From Phenylobacterium sp. (lineage in GTDB: Bacteria; Pseudomonadota; Alphaproteobacteria; Caulobacterales; Caulobacteraceae), in NCBI RefSeq assembly GCF_030693625.1, contig NZ_JAUYAF010000051.1, positions 35,822 to 99,821 on the forward strand: DNA of 64,000 nt. The letters are read 5' to 3'. The notes under the pieces are model-generated. The model made no database searches. It saw nothing but the letters and a program-made list of their open reading frames with translations, and was not told where the DNA came from. Each line of letters opens with the position of its first letter. Within the stretch, counting starts at the first letter, position 1. The translations under genes and the position numbers were made by a program. Shown in pieces: positions 49,827 through 58,390 of the stretch.

Positions 49827-50488
49827 GCCGGGCCGGCGCCCTGCTGACCCGGGAGGTCTCCCTGGCCTGGGGCAAGGGCGGGGGCCCCCTGGTGGCGCTC
49901 GGCTTCTACGCTGGAACCGCCACCCTGCTGCCGCTCGCCACCGGACCGGAGCCCGCGCGCCTGGCGGCCATCGCCACGGGGATGGCCTGGGTCGCCCTGG
50001 CGCTGGCCGCCCTGCTGTCCCTCGAACGGTTGTTCGAACGGGACTACGAGGACGGGGCGCTGGACCTGATCGTCCTGTCCCCCGTGCCGCTGGAGATCGT
50101 GTGCGCGCTCAAGTGCCTGGGCCAGTGGATCGCCACCGGGGCGCCGCTGGCGCTCGCAGCCCCCCTCGCCGCCATCGCCCTTGGGGCAGAACCGCGCCTC
50201 GCGCCGCTGATCTTCGCCTGCGCCCTGGTGGGCGGCCTGGCTTTCGCCTTCACCGGCGGGATTGGTGCGGCTCTGAGCCTCGGAGCCCGGCGCGGCGGCC
50301 TGCTGACGGCGGTGATCGTACTGCCGCTGTTCGTCCCTCCGGTGATCTTCGGCGGCGGCGCCCTGGACGCCTTCGCCGGGGGGCTGCCCTGGCGCCCGGG
50401 CCTGGCCCTGCTCTGCGCCTATGCCGCCGCCGCGGTGGCGCTGGGTCCCCTGGCGATGGCGGCGGCCTGCCGCAACGCCCTGTCCTAA
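49823..50488 (+). CDS. ccmB: Heme exporter permease CcmB
   Basis: A 221-residue membrane protein with six helices, GTG start at 49823 overlapping the ccmA stop. [20 protein letters not shown] at the start, [36 protein letters not shown], and [17 protein letters not shown] are CcmB features. It pairs with CcmA in the complex that releases haem-loaded CcmE. ccmE, ccmF and ccmH are not in the window. Confidence 0.93.
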   Translation: MSRAGALLTREVSLAWGKGGGPLVALGFYAGTATLLPLATGPEPARLAAIATGMAWVALALAALLSLERLFERDYEDGALDLIVLSPVPLEIVCALKCLGQWIATGAPLALAAPLAAIALGAEPRLAPLIFACALVGGLAFAFTGGIGAALSLGARRGGLLTAVIVLPLFVPPVIFGGGALDAFAGGLPWRPGLALLCAYAAAAVALGPLAMAAACRNALS

Positions 50489-50560
50489 ATTCGCGCGACG
50501 GAAAACGCGGGGCCCCGCGTTCAAGGAGTGAGGGATACAAACTCCGGAGTCCGAGACGCC

Positions 50561-51052
50561 ATGAAATTCACCACACCAATGCTGCTGAGCGGCGCAATCC
50601 TGACCCTGGGCCTCGGCGGCGCGGCCGTCGCCCAACCGGCCCCGGCCGCCCAGGAAGCCGGACACCGTCACGAGCGCGGCGACCGCCCGCACCGCGATCC
50701 CGCCGAGATGGCCGCCCGCCGCGCCCAGCACCTGCGCGACACCCTGCAACTGACCCCGAACCAGGAGCCGGCGCTGAACGCCTTCGTGTCCTCCATGGCC
50801 CCGCCGGCCGATCGTCGCGAGAAGATGCGCGCGGCCCGGGGCGAACGCGCCGCCATGACCACGCCCGAGCGTCTGGACCGGATGAAGGCCCGCATGGCCG
50901 ACCGTCAGGCTCAGTTCGCCCGCCGCGCCGAGGCGACGATGCGGTTCTACAGCCAGCTCTCGCCCGCCCAGAAGAAGGCCTTCGACGCGATGCCTCCAAA
51001 GGGCGGCCGCGGCGGCAAGGGCGGTGGTCACCGGGGCGGCGGTCACGGCTAG
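50561..51052 (+). CDS. Periplasmic Spy/CpxP-like LTxxQ protein
   Basis: A 163-residue exported protein: signal peptide at about 1-24 (LGLGGAAVAQ), then a His/Arg/Pro-rich segment, and two helical LTxxQ-type motifs (LQLTPNQEPALNAFVSSM; YSQLSPAQKKAFDAMPP). It ends in Gly/Lys/His-rich sequence. Such proteins are periplasmic chaperones or metal-responsive sensors. It is inserted between ccmB and ccmC on the same strand. Its His-rich tail could bind metal or haem, which is inference. Confidence 0.8.
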   Translation: MKFTTPMLLSGAILTLGLGGAAVAQPAPAAQEAGHRHERGDRPHRDPAEMAARRAQHLRDTLQLTPNQEPALNAFVSSMAPPADRREKMRAARGERAAMTTPERLDRMKARMADRQAQFARRAEATMRFYSQLSPAQKKAFDAMPPKGGRGGKGGGHRGGGHG

Positions 51053-51116
51053 ACTTAGGTTCAGAAAGCGACCCCGGCTTGCCCCAAGCGGCGCCGGGGT
51101 CTAATTCGCCAGGGCA

Positions 51117-51845
51117 ATGATCCCGGCGCCCGCCTTCCTGAGTAATCCCGAGCGCTTCATGGCGTTCTCGCGCTGGGCCGCGCCCATGTTCGGCGTCGTC
51201 GCCGTCGTCCTGGCCCTGGCCGGCCTCTGGTTGGGGTTCATCGCCCCGGAGGACTACCAGCAGGGCGACACGGTGCGGATCATGTTCATCCACGTGCCCG
51301 CCGCCTGGATGGGGATGTTCGTCTACGCTTGCCTCGGAGGCGCGAGCTTCCTGGCCCTAGTGTTCCGCCACGCGCTCGCCGACGCCGCCGCCCAGGCCGC
51401 GGCGCCGCTGGGCGCCGCCTTCACCGTCCTGGCCCTGGCCACTGGCGCCCTCTGGGGCCGGCCGATGTGGGGCGCCTGGTGGGTCTGGGACGCGCGTCTG
51501 ACCTCGGTCCTGGTCCTGCTGCTGTTCTACCTGGCCTACATGGCCCTGAGGGCCTCTCTGGACGACGAGACCAAGGCGGCCCGCGCGGGGGCGATCCTGG
51601 CCCTCGTAGGCGTGGTGAACCTGCCCATCGTCCACTGGTCGGTGAACTGGTGGAACACCCTGCACCAGGGCGCCTCGGTGTTCCGCAAGGGCGGCCCGAC
51701 CATGACGGTCGACTACCTCTATCCCCTGCTGCTGCTGGGCCTGGCCTATATGGCGGCCTTCGGCTCCCTGTGGCTGGTGCGCATCCGCGCCGAGGTCTGG
51801 CGCCGCCGCGCCGAGGCCGCCGCCCTGCGCGCGGCGAGAGGCTGA
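51117..51845 (+). CDS. ccmC: Heme exporter/handling protein CcmC
   Basis: A 242-residue protein with six helices and the tryptophan-rich haem-handling motif WGAWWVWDARLTS on the periplasmic side, with conserved His at FIHVPAAWMGM and VHWSVNWWNTLHQG. It transfers haem to CcmE. It lies between the Spy-like gene and ccmD. Confidence 0.95.
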   Translation: MIPAPAFLSNPERFMAFSRWAAPMFGVVAVVLALAGLWLGFIAPEDYQQGDTVRIMFIHVPAAWMGMFVYACLGGASFLALVFRHALADAAAQAAAPLGAAFTVLALATGALWGRPMWGAWWVWDARLTSVLVLLLFYLAYMALRASLDDETKAARAGAILALVGVVNLPIVHWSVNWWNTLHQGASVFRKGGPTMTVDYLYPLLLLGLAYMAAFGSLWLVRIRAEVWRRRAEAAALRAARG

Positions 51846-51846
51846 C

Positions 51847-52002
51847 ATGCTCGACCTCGATCCCGGCCCCTACGCCGTCTACATCTGGCCCGCCTACGGG
51901 CTGACAGTCCTAGTCTTCATCCTGATGATCGCCGGCAGCCTCAACCGCGCCCGCCGCTGGCGAAGGAAGGCCGAGGCCTTCTCCAAGGACCGCGAGGCAT
52001 GA
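51847..52002 (+). CDS. ccmD: Heme exporter accessory protein CcmD
   Basis: A 51-residue protein, MLDLDPGPYAVYIWPAYGLT, then one membrane helix and a basic cytoplasmic tail (LNRARRWRRKAEAFSKDREA). The IWPAYG before the helix is characteristic. It starts 1 nt after the ccmC stop and its TGA overlaps the next ATG by 4 bp. It stabilises CcmE release from CcmABC. Confidence 0.9.
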   Translation: MLDLDPGPYAVYIWPAYGLTVLVFILMIAGSLNRARRWRRKAEAFSKDREA

Positions 52003-52514
52003 GCCGCTGGCTAGCGGCCATGCCGCTGATCGCCCTGGTGGCGCTGGCCCTGCTGTTTGGCCTGTTCGCCCTCAAGCACGATCCCCGGGTGGAGCCCCAG
52101 GCCCTGGTGGGCAAGCCCATCCCGGACCTTGTCCTGCCGACCCTGGACGATGGCCGGCCGGTGCGCCTGCGTGAGGCCGCCAGGGGGCCGCTGCTGGTGA
52201 ACATCTTCGCCTCCTGGTGCGCCCCTTGCGAGATCGAGCATCCGGTGCTCGTCGAGATGAAGGCCCAGGGCGTGCCGGTGGTGGGGATCGCCTACAAGGA
52301 CGCCCCGGACAACACCAAGGCCTTCCTGAACCGCCTGGGGGATCCCTATGTCGCCCGGCTGGTGGATCGGGACGGACGGGGCGGCATCGAGCTCGGCGTC
52401 ACCGGCGTGCCCGAGACCTATCTGGTTGGGGCCGACGGGATGATCCTGGCCAAGCACACTGGCCCGCTGACCGCCCAGGTCGCCAAGGATCTGTGGGCCA
52501 AGGGCGCGCGTTAA
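51999..52514 (+). CDS. ccmG: Thiol:disulfide oxidoreductase CcmG/DsbE
   Basis: A 171-residue membrane-anchored thioredoxin-like protein. TM at about residues 7-24, then KPIPDLVLPTLDDGRPVRL, active site C74/C77 in FASWCAPCEIEHPVL, cis-Pro loop VTGVPETYLVG. It keeps apocytochrome c CxxCH cysteines reduced for haem attachment. Last gene of the ccm run here. Its stop overlaps a CtrA-like sequence. Confidence 0.95.
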   Translation: MSRWLAAMPLIALVALALLFGLFALKHDPRVEPQALVGKPIPDLVLPTLDDGRPVRLREAARGPLLVNIFASWCAPCEIEHPVLVEMKAQGVPVVGIAYKDAPDNTKAFLNRLGDPYVARLVDRDGRGGIELGVTGVPETYLVGADGMILAKHTGPLTAQVAKDLWAKGAR

Positions 52515-52563
52515 CCTTGCGTTGACCATATTCGCGCGATGGCTTGAGCCGCGCATTAACCAT
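52511..52563 (+). promoter_or_regulatory. Two CtrA-like sites upstream of a small gene
   Basis: TTAA-CCTTGCG-TTGA (52511-52525) differs by one base from the CtrA consensus TTAA-N7-TTAA. TTAACCAT (52556-52563) matches a second motif associated with CtrA control in Caulobacter. Both precede the small gene at 52574; the first overlaps the ccmG stop codon. Confidence 0.4.
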
Positions 52564-52573
52564 AAGGCCGCCC

Positions 52574-52825
52574 GTGGCGCTCCCGATCCGACCCGGCTTC
52601 CCGCAGAGTTCCGCTCCAGTCCAGCGGCCGGACCCCGTCCGCAACGCCGGTCAGCGCGCCTTTTTCGAGGCCGCGCTCGGACTGCAGCAGCAGGCGCCGT
52701 TGTCGAGCGCTGCGTCCCAGCCGGCGCCGCGACCCCAGCCGGCGGGGCGCATTCCCACCGACCTGCCGGCCGATCCGCCGGAGCGCATCCTGCGCCCGGG
52801 CTCACTGTTGGACATCAAGGTCTAG
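52574..52825 (+). CDS. Small protein of unknown function
   Basis: An 83-residue Pro/Ala-rich protein (NAGQRAFFEAALGLQQQAP in the middle, ERILRPGSLLDIKV at the end) without signal peptide. I take GTG 52574 as start, just after two CtrA-like sites; a TTG 30 nt upstream is possible. No family recognised. The conserved-looking C-terminus and the upstream sites favour a real gene, possibly cell-cycle controlled. Confidence 0.55.
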   Translation: MALPIRPGFPQSSAPVQRPDPVRNAGQRAFFEAALGLQQQAPLSSAASQPAPRPQPAGRIPTDLPADPPERILRPGSLLDIKV

Positions 52826-52852
52826 CCGGCCGCCCGAAGGGGGCGCGGAGCG

Positions 52853-53479
52853 TCAGGCCGCCTTCTTGGCCTTCTTCTCTTTCTTCGGCTTCTCTGCCTT
52901 CGGAGCTTTCTCCGCCTTTTCAGGCTTGGGCGCCTTCTCAGCCTTGGGGGCCCTCTGCGCCTTGGGCTTCTTCACCTTGGCGGGCTTCTCAGCCTTCACT
53001 TTCCTGGTCTTTTCCACCGGCGGCTGACCCGCGGCCTCGCCGGCGGCGATCAGGTCGCGCAGCACGCTGACCAGCCCCTCGCGCTTGCCCGAGGAGAGCA
53101 GCTTCAGCAGCCGAGCGTCGGCGGCGGCCATCTTGGGCTTGGCGTCCTCCAGCAGCTCGCGGCCCGCGGCGGTCAGGCTGACAGCATTGGCCCGGGCGTC
53201 GGCGGCGGACCGCTGGCGTTCCAGCAGGCCTTTCGTGATCATCCGCGCAGCCATGTCGGCCAGGGTGGATCGGTCAATGCCGGTGATGCGCACCAGGTCG
53301 GTCTGGGTGAGACCCTCGTGAGCCTCCACGGCGCTCAGCACCGCATACTGACGCTGGGTGGGGCCGCCGGCCTCGAAGGTCTCGGAATAAATGTCGAGGG
53401 AGAGCTGCAGGGCGCGATGCAGCAGGTGGCTGGGGGACTTGTCCAGGGCCGGAAGCCCGCCCGACTTGGTCTTGGCCAT
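52853..53479 (-). CDS. MarR-family regulator with lysine-rich tail
   Basis: A 208-residue protein. Residues 1-140 are a MarR winged-helix domain (GPTQRQYAVLSAVEAHEGLT, DLVRITGIDRSTLADMAARM, GLLERQRSAADARANAVSLT). The last 50 or so residues are an Ala/Pro/Lys/Glu tail, nearly half lysine, of the histone H1-like kind (KVKKPKAQRAPKAEKAPK). It probably binds DNA as a dimer, with the tail adding non-specific contacts. GGGA precedes ATG 53479. Ligand unknown. Confidence 0.88.
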   Translation of the reverse strand: MAKTKSGGLPALDKSPSHLLHRALQLSLDIYSETFEAGGPTQRQYAVLSAVEAHEGLTQTDLVRITGIDRSTLADMAARMITKGLLERQRSAADARANAVSLTAAGRELLEDAKPKMAAADARLLKLLSSGKREGLVSVLRDLIAAGEAAGQPPVEKTRKVKAEKPAKVKKPKAQRAPKAEKAPKPEKAEKAPKAEKPKKEKKAKKAA

Positions 53480-53563
53480 GAGGTGGTCCCGCCATCCAAT
53501 TGGATCAGGTCGGAAAGCTATAGGCCGATCACGTCGTTTTGACGACACACGTCCGTGGACGGC

Positions 53564-54151
53564 CTATTCGATCGGGGGCACCGGCGGTGGCTCATCGATC
53601 TTGGCGTACTTCATCATCAGCGGGACCTGAGAGAATCCGAACAGGATGTGGATGATGGAGAGGCCCGGGAAGCGGAACAGAACCCAGGTCGCGTCGGGCT
53701 GGGTGCGCCAGATGAATTCGTTCAGAGCCGCCACGCAGAGGAAGAAGATCCCGTAGCGCCAGGACAGCTTGCGCCAGCCCTCGTCGGGCATCTGGAACGC
53801 CTTGCCCAGCAGGATCTTCAGCGGATTCTTGCGCAGTAGCATGCCGCCAATCAGGAACAGGCCGAAGGCGGCCGAGGTCACCGTGGGCTTGATCTTGATG
53901 AAGCGGTCGTCGTGGAAGAGCAGGGTCAGGCAGCCGAACAGCACCGCGATCAGCCCCGCCACCAGGGGCATGGGGGCGATCCGCTTCTCGACCACATAAC
54001 CGACGATCAGGGCCAGGGCCGCGCCGGCCACCATGCCCCAGGTGGCCTGAACCGTATCGCGGGTGATGAAATAGGCGATGACGAAGCCGACAGGCCATCC
54101 GTAGTCGACGAAGCCGGTGACGAACTTCCTGGCGCCAGGCGAAAGGGTCAT
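53564..54151 (-). CDS. yciB: Inner-membrane septation protein YciB (IspZ family)
   Basis: A 195-residue protein with about five helices. DYGWPVGFVIAYFITRDTVQ, TLLFHDDRFIKIKPTVTSAA, GWRKLSWRYGIFFLCVAALN and FIWRTQPDATWVLFRFPGL match the family. It is implicated in septation and envelope integrity. Its start overlaps the ftsY stop by 4 bp, so the pair is translationally coupled. It ends with a short Pro-rich tail. Confidence 0.92.
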   Translation of the reverse strand: MTLSPGARKFVTGFVDYGWPVGFVIAYFITRDTVQATWGMVAGAALALIVGYVVEKRIAPMPLVAGLIAVLFGCLTLLFHDDRFIKIKPTVTSAAFGLFLIGGMLLRKNPLKILLGKAFQMPDEGWRKLSWRYGIFFLCVAALNEFIWRTQPDATWVLFRFPGLSIIHILFGFSQVPLMMKYAKIDEPPPVPPIE

Positions 54152-55083
54152 GCGTCCTCCAGACCGACGAGGGAACGGGCGAAGGCCCGGGCGTTGAAGG
54201 GCTGAAGATCCTCGATCCCCTCGCCGACGCCAATGAGTTTGATGGGGCTGTCGGAAGCCTGGGCCACAGGCACCAGGACTCCGCCCCGGGCGGTGCCGTC
54301 CAGCTTGGTCATGACGATGCCGGAAACGCCGATCTGGTTACCGAAGATGTTTTCCTGCGCCAGCGCATTGCGGCCCACGGTGGCGTCGAGCACCAGCAGG
54401 GTCTCGTGCGGCGCGTCCGGATCGATCTTCTTCACCACGCGGATGACCTTGAGCAGTTCGTCCATCAGGCCCTGCTTGTTCTGCAGGCGGCCGGCGGTGT
54501 CGATGAGGACCACGTCGTGACCCTTCTCCTTGGCGCTGGCGATGGCGTCGAAGGCCAGGCCCGCGGCGTCGGAATTGGGTGGCCGGGACATGAAGTCGGC
54601 CCCGGCGCGCTCGGCCCAGACCTTCAGCTGCTCGACGGCGGCGGCGCGGAAGGTGTCACCGGCCACCACCAGCACCTTGGCGCCCTTGCCGGTCAGGTCG
54701 GCGGCGATCTTGCCGAGCGTCGTGGTCTTGCCCGACCCGTTGACCCCGATGAACAGCACCACATAGGGCTTGGGCCCCGACAGCGGGTCGAAGGTTCCCT
54801 GGCGGCTGGAGAGCTCGTCGCCGATGGCTTCGGCGAGCGCCTCCTTGATCTCCATCTCGTCGACGCTCTTGCCGAACTTGGCGTCGGAGAAGCGCTGGGT
54901 GATGCGGGCGGCCGAATGCGGGCCGAGATCGGCCTCGATCAGCATCTCTTCCAGTTCGTCGAGCTTGGCCTGGTCCAGCGGCGTCTTGGTGAAGGTCGCC
55001 GTGACCTGCTCGGTCAGCGCCTTGGACGACCGCGTGAGGCCGCCGGCGAGGCGCTGGAGCCAGCCCTTCTTGGGTTCAGTCAT
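54148..55083 (-). CDS. ftsY: Signal recognition particle receptor FtsY
   Basis: A 311-residue SRP GTPase. NG domain: helical N part, G1 GVNGSGKTTTLGKIA, DTFRAAAVEQLKVWAERAG, G3 DTAGRLQNK, G4 TKLDGTARGG, closing loop GVGEGIEDLQPF. The acidic A domain is almost absent, usual for alphaproteobacteria; an N-terminal Lys/Trp (KKGWLQRLAGG) amphipathic start may bind the membrane. GCTAGAAG ends 6 nt before the ATG and there is no Shine-Dalgarno. mtaB and dapF lie upstream on the same strand beyond an opposing gene. Confidence 0.96.
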   Translation of the reverse strand: MTEPKKGWLQRLAGGLTRSSKALTEQVTATFTKTPLDQAKLDELEEMLIEADLGPHSAARITQRFSDAKFGKSVDEMEIKEALAEAIGDELSSRQGTFDPLSGPKPYVVLFIGVNGSGKTTTLGKIAADLTGKGAKVLVVAGDTFRAAAVEQLKVWAERAGADFMSRPPNSDAAGLAFDAIASAKEKGHDVVLIDTAGRLQNKQGLMDELLKVIRVVKKIDPDAPHETLLVLDATVGRNALAQENIFGNQIGVSGIVMTKLDGTARGGVLVPVAQASDSPIKLIGVGEGIEDLQPFNARAFARSLVGLEDA

Positions 55084-55129
55084 AGGCGGCTTCTAGCGGC
55101 TCCACGGCGTGCGCGATAGAGGATGGGAA

Positions 55130-55759
55130 ATGGACGCCCTCACCGCCACCCTGACCTGGCTGGACTATGCGGCCGTGGCTGTGTTCGGCGCCACCGGCGC
55201 CCTGGCCGCGGCGCGGCGCAAGCACGACATCGTCACCTTCGGCTTCTTCGCCGCCGTGACCGGCGTGGGGGGCGGGACCCTGCGCGACCTGCTGATCGGG
55301 GCGCCGGTCTTCTGGGTGCAGAAGCCGGCCTATATCCTGGCCTGCCTAGCCGCAGCCACGGCGGTCTGGGTGTTCGGGCCGGGCAAGGGGCGGATGCGGG
55401 TGCTGCTGTGGTTCGACGCCCTGGGTCTGTCGGCCTACTGCGTGGTGGGGGCGGCCAAGGCGGCCTCCCTGGGCGCCCCGCCGTTCTCCGCCGTGGTCAT
55501 GGGGACGCTGACGGCCTGCTTCGGCGGGGTGATCCGCGACGTCCTGGCCCACGAGCCGTCGATCCTGCTGCGGCGTGAGGTCTATGTCACCGCCGCCCTC
55601 GTAGGCGCGGGCGTCTTCGTCATCCTGCAGATGTTCGAGGTTCCGGGCTTCCCGGCCGGACTGGCGGGTTTCGCCGCCGCCTTCGCCATCCGCGCCGGCG
55701 CCATCCTCAAGGGCTGGGCCCTGCCGGGCTTCCCGGGGCGCGGGACGCCGGAAGACTAG
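55130..55759 (+). CDS. UPF0126/TRIC-type membrane channel protein
   Basis: A 209-residue protein with seven helices in the two-fold repeat of the UPF0126 family. GATGALAAARRKHDIVTFGF, VTGVGGGTLRDLLIG, GVIRDVLAHEPSILLRREVY are the conserved gly-rich and RD motifs. Bacterial homologues of TRIC channels conduct monovalent cations; some were proposed to carry glycine. AGGATGGGAA precedes ATG 55130. The 3' end overlaps the GFA gene by 4 bp (convergent). Confidence 0.9.
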   Translation: MDALTATLTWLDYAAVAVFGATGALAAARRKHDIVTFGFFAAVTGVGGGTLRDLLIGAPVFWVQKPAYILACLAAATAVWVFGPGKGRMRVLLWFDALGLSAYCVVGAAKAASLGAPPFSAVVMGTLTACFGGVIRDVLAHEPSILLRREVYVTAALVGAGVFVILQMFEVPGFPAGLAGFAAAFAIRAGAILKGWALPGFPGRGTPED

Positions 55760-56220
55760 GGTCGGGGCGGCCAGGCCTCGGTGTCGTGGTCGGGATGCTG
55801 ATAGCTGACCAGGGCGGCGTAGAATTCGGCCATCTTCTTGGCCGCCTCGGGCGCCCGCTCAGGCAGGTTGCCCAGGTCATTCACATAGGGTAGCCGGGAC
55901 TCCGTCCCCACCTGCAGCGCCGGGACGATTTGCTCCGGCGTGTCGAAGGCGCCGATGGCGATGTTGATCGTCCACTTCGGCGACTCAAAGGAAAGCTGGG
56001 TTCCGCAGTCGCCGCAGAAGCCGCGCCGGATCAGGTTGGAGCTCTGAAAATACTTCGGGGCCCCGCGGGTCCACGTGAAGTCGTTGGCGTCCACATAGGG
56101 GCCGTAGAAGCCGCCGAAAGCCTTCTGACACATGCGGCAGTGACAGATGCTGGGGCGCCCCAGGCTCTGCGCATGGAAGCGCACGGCTCCGCACTGGCAA
56201 CCGCCCGACCAACCGCTCAT
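55756..56220 (-). CDS. GFA-family (CENP-V/GFA) zinc-binding protein
   Basis: A 154-residue protein with the GFA zinc pattern: GGCQCGAVRFHA, ICHCRMCQKAFGGF, then FCGDCGTQLSFESP. Seven cysteines sit in the expected places. The family includes glutathione-dependent formaldehyde-activating proteins; activity of this one is unknown. Its ATG overlaps the mtaB stop by 4 bp. Confidence 0.92.
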   Translation of the reverse strand: MSGWSGGCQCGAVRFHAQSLGRPSICHCRMCQKAFGGFYGPYVDANDFTWTRGAPKYFQSSNLIRRGFCGDCGTQLSFESPKWTINIAIGAFDTPEQIVPALQVGTESRLPYVNDLGNLPERAPEAAKKMAEFYAALVSYQHPDHDTEAWPPRP

Positions 56221-57485
56221 TCCGCCGCCTCCAGCACCGCCACGGTTCCAAGCACGCGGGTCCCGTCGTGGCCCGTGATCCGCAGAGGAACGATGGCGCC
56301 CACGGCGGCCTCGCCGACATAGGCGATCTCGGTGAAGTCCTCGGCCCGGGCGACGCCCTCGCGTTCCACCAGGCCCGTGATTGTCCGGCCGAGCTGGCGC
56401 TGCAGGTGCCGCTCCAGGGCCCGCTGGCCGGCGGCGCGCAGGCGGGCGGCGCGATCCTTGATCACCGGGCGCTGCAGCTGCGGCATCCGGGCGGCGGGCG
56501 TGCCCGGACGCGGGCTGAAGGGGAAGACGTGCAGGAAGGACAGCCCGCCCTCCTCGACGAGGCGCAGGGTGTTGGCGAACATCTCCTCGGTCTCGGTGGG
56601 GAAGCCCGCGATCAGGTCGGCGCCGAAGGCCACGTCCGGGCGTACGGCGCGCACATCGGCGATCAGCTTCAGGGCGTCGGCGCGGCTGTGGCGGCGCTTC
56701 ATCCGCTTCAGGATCATGTCGTCGCCGGCCTGCAGGGACAGGTGCAGGTAGGGCATGAGCCGCGAATCCTCCGCCAGGCAGCGCATCAGGTCGGGGTCGA
56801 TTTCGGCGGCGTCGATGGAGGACAGCCGAAGGCGCGGCAGCTCCGGGACCAGCTTCAGGATGCGGGCCACGAGTTGGCCGAGCGTCGGCTGGCCGGGCAG
56901 GTCCGAGCCCCAGCTGGTGATATCCACCCCGGTGAGCACCACCTCGAGATAGCCCTGGGCCGTCAGCTTGCGGACCTGCTCCACCACCTCGCCGGCGGCG
57001 GCCGAGCGGGAATTTCCCCGGCCGAAGGGAATGATGCAGAAGGTGCAGCGATGGTCGCAGCCGTTCTGGACCTCGACATAGGCCCGCGCCCGGTCCTTCA
57101 GCCCGTCGATCAGGTGGCCGGCGGTCTCCCGCACGCTCATGATGTCGTTGACCCGCACCCGGCCTTCCGGCGCGCTCGCCGCATAGGCGCCGGCCTCGCT
57201 CTTCTCGGCGTTGCCCAGCACCAGGTCCACCTCGGCCATGGCGGCGAAGGCGGCGGGGTCGATCTGGGCCGCGCAGCCAGTGACGATGACCTTCGCGTCG
57301 GGGCGCTCGCGGCGGGCCTTGCGGATCGCCTGGCGCGCCTGGCGCACGGCCTCGCCGGTCACCGCACAGGTGTTGAAGACGATGGCGTTGGAAAGCCCGT
57401 CCTCGGCGGCGCGGGCCCGGATGACCTCGCTCTCATAGGCGTTGAGGCGGCAGCCGAAGGTGACGATATCGACGCTGTCGGTCAT
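56217..57485 (-). CDS. mtaB: tRNA t6A37 methylthiotransferase MtaB
   Basis: A 422-residue radical-SAM enzyme that adds the 2-methylthio group to t6A37. N-terminal UPF0004 domain with FGCRLNAYESE and Cys in VIVTGCAAQ; radical-SAM CxxxCxxC in NGCDHRCTFCIIPFGRG; GADLIAGFPTETEEMF; C-terminal TRAM-like domain. Its start overlaps dapF and its end overlaps the GFA gene, a three-gene coupled run. ATG 57485 begins MTDSVDIVTFG. Confidence 0.95.
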   Translation of the reverse strand: MTDSVDIVTFGCRLNAYESEVIRARAAEDGLSNAIVFNTCAVTGEAVRQARQAIRKARRERPDAKVIVTGCAAQIDPAAFAAMAEVDLVLGNAEKSEAGAYAASAPEGRVRVNDIMSVRETAGHLIDGLKDRARAYVEVQNGCDHRCTFCIIPFGRGNSRSAAAGEVVEQVRKLTAQGYLEVVLTGVDITSWGSDLPGQPTLGQLVARILKLVPELPRLRLSSIDAAEIDPDLMRCLAEDSRLMPYLHLSLQAGDDMILKRMKRRHSRADALKLIADVRAVRPDVAFGADLIAGFPTETEEMFANTLRLVEEGGLSFLHVFPFSPRPGTPAARMPQLQRPVIKDRAARLRAAGQRALERHLQRQLGRTITGLVEREGVARAEDFTEIAYVGEAAVGAIVPLRITGHDGTRVLGTVAVLEAAE

Positions 57486-58309
57486 GGCAGCACGCCGGTG
57501 AACTCGAGCTCCAGGCCGCCGGTCATGATCACGTGGCCGTCGCTTTCGCGCCACTCGATGACGAGCTCGCCGCCGTCCAGCTCGAGGGTCGCCTTGCGAT
57601 CGGTGAGGCCACGGCGCGACGCCGCAACCAGAGCCGCGCAGGCGCCGGTGCCGCAGGCCTTGGTGAGGCCGGCGCCGCGCTCCCAGACCTTGAGGCGAAT
57701 GCGGTCTCGGGCCTTGATCTGAGCAAAGCCGACATTGACGCCTTCAGGAAACAGCCGGTGATGCTCGATCATGGGGCCGACCTCGCGCACCGGGGCGGTC
57801 TCGGCGTCGTCCACGAAGAACACCACGTGGGGATTACCCATGGAGACGCAGCCCGGCGTGTGCAGGTGCGGGGCGTCGATGGGGCCGACCTGGAGCTCTA
57901 TCCCCCGGGTGTCCATCTCCTCCTCCAGGGGAATCTGAGTCCAATGGAGGCCGGGCTCGCCCATGTCGACGCTGACGGCCTTGTCGCCGGCCCGGCGCGC
58001 GGTGAGCAGGCCGGCCTGAGTCTCGAAGGTCGCCTCGTCCTTGCCCGACGCTTCCATCAGCAGCCAGCCCACGCAACGGCTGGCGTTGCCGCAGGCGCCC
58101 ACCTCCTCGCCGTCGGCGTTCCAGAAGCGGACGGCGGCGTCAGCGCGCGTCGACGGATCTATAGAGACGATCTGGTCGCAGCCGATCCCGCCCTCGCGGC
58201 TTGCGATGGCGCGCACCTCTTCGGCGCTGGGCGCGAAGGGCGCCGATCGGGCCTCGACCACGACGAAGTCGTTGCCGAGCCCGTTCATCTTCAGGAACGG
58301 ACGGCTCAT
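57482..58309 (-). CDS. dapF: Diaminopimelate epimerase
   Basis: A 275-residue epimerase making meso-diaminopimelate for peptidoglycan and lysine. Catalytic cysteines C73 in GACGNASRCV and C219 in KACGTGACAALV; also MNGLGNDFVVVEA and GNPHVVFFV. Length is normal. It is the first gene of the dapF-mtaB-GFA run. CCTATATA ends 9 nt before the ATG with no Shine-Dalgarno, another possible leaderless gene. Confidence 0.96.
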   Translation of the reverse strand: MSRPFLKMNGLGNDFVVVEARSAPFAPSAEEVRAIASREGGIGCDQIVSIDPSTRADAAVRFWNADGEEVGACGNASRCVGWLLMEASGKDEATFETQAGLLTARRAGDKAVSVDMGEPGLHWTQIPLEEEMDTRGIELQVGPIDAPHLHTPGCVSMGNPHVVFFVDDAETAPVREVGPMIEHHRLFPEGVNVGFAQIKARDRIRLKVWERGAGLTKACGTGACAALVAASRRGLTDRKATLELDGGELVIEWRESDGHVIMTGGLELEFTGVLP

Positions 58310-58390
58310 AGTGGCGGCTATATAGGCGAGAAATCCCCGCCGATCACCTTTGGCGAGACAGGACCTGCCGTCGGGTCCTAGATTTGCGCG

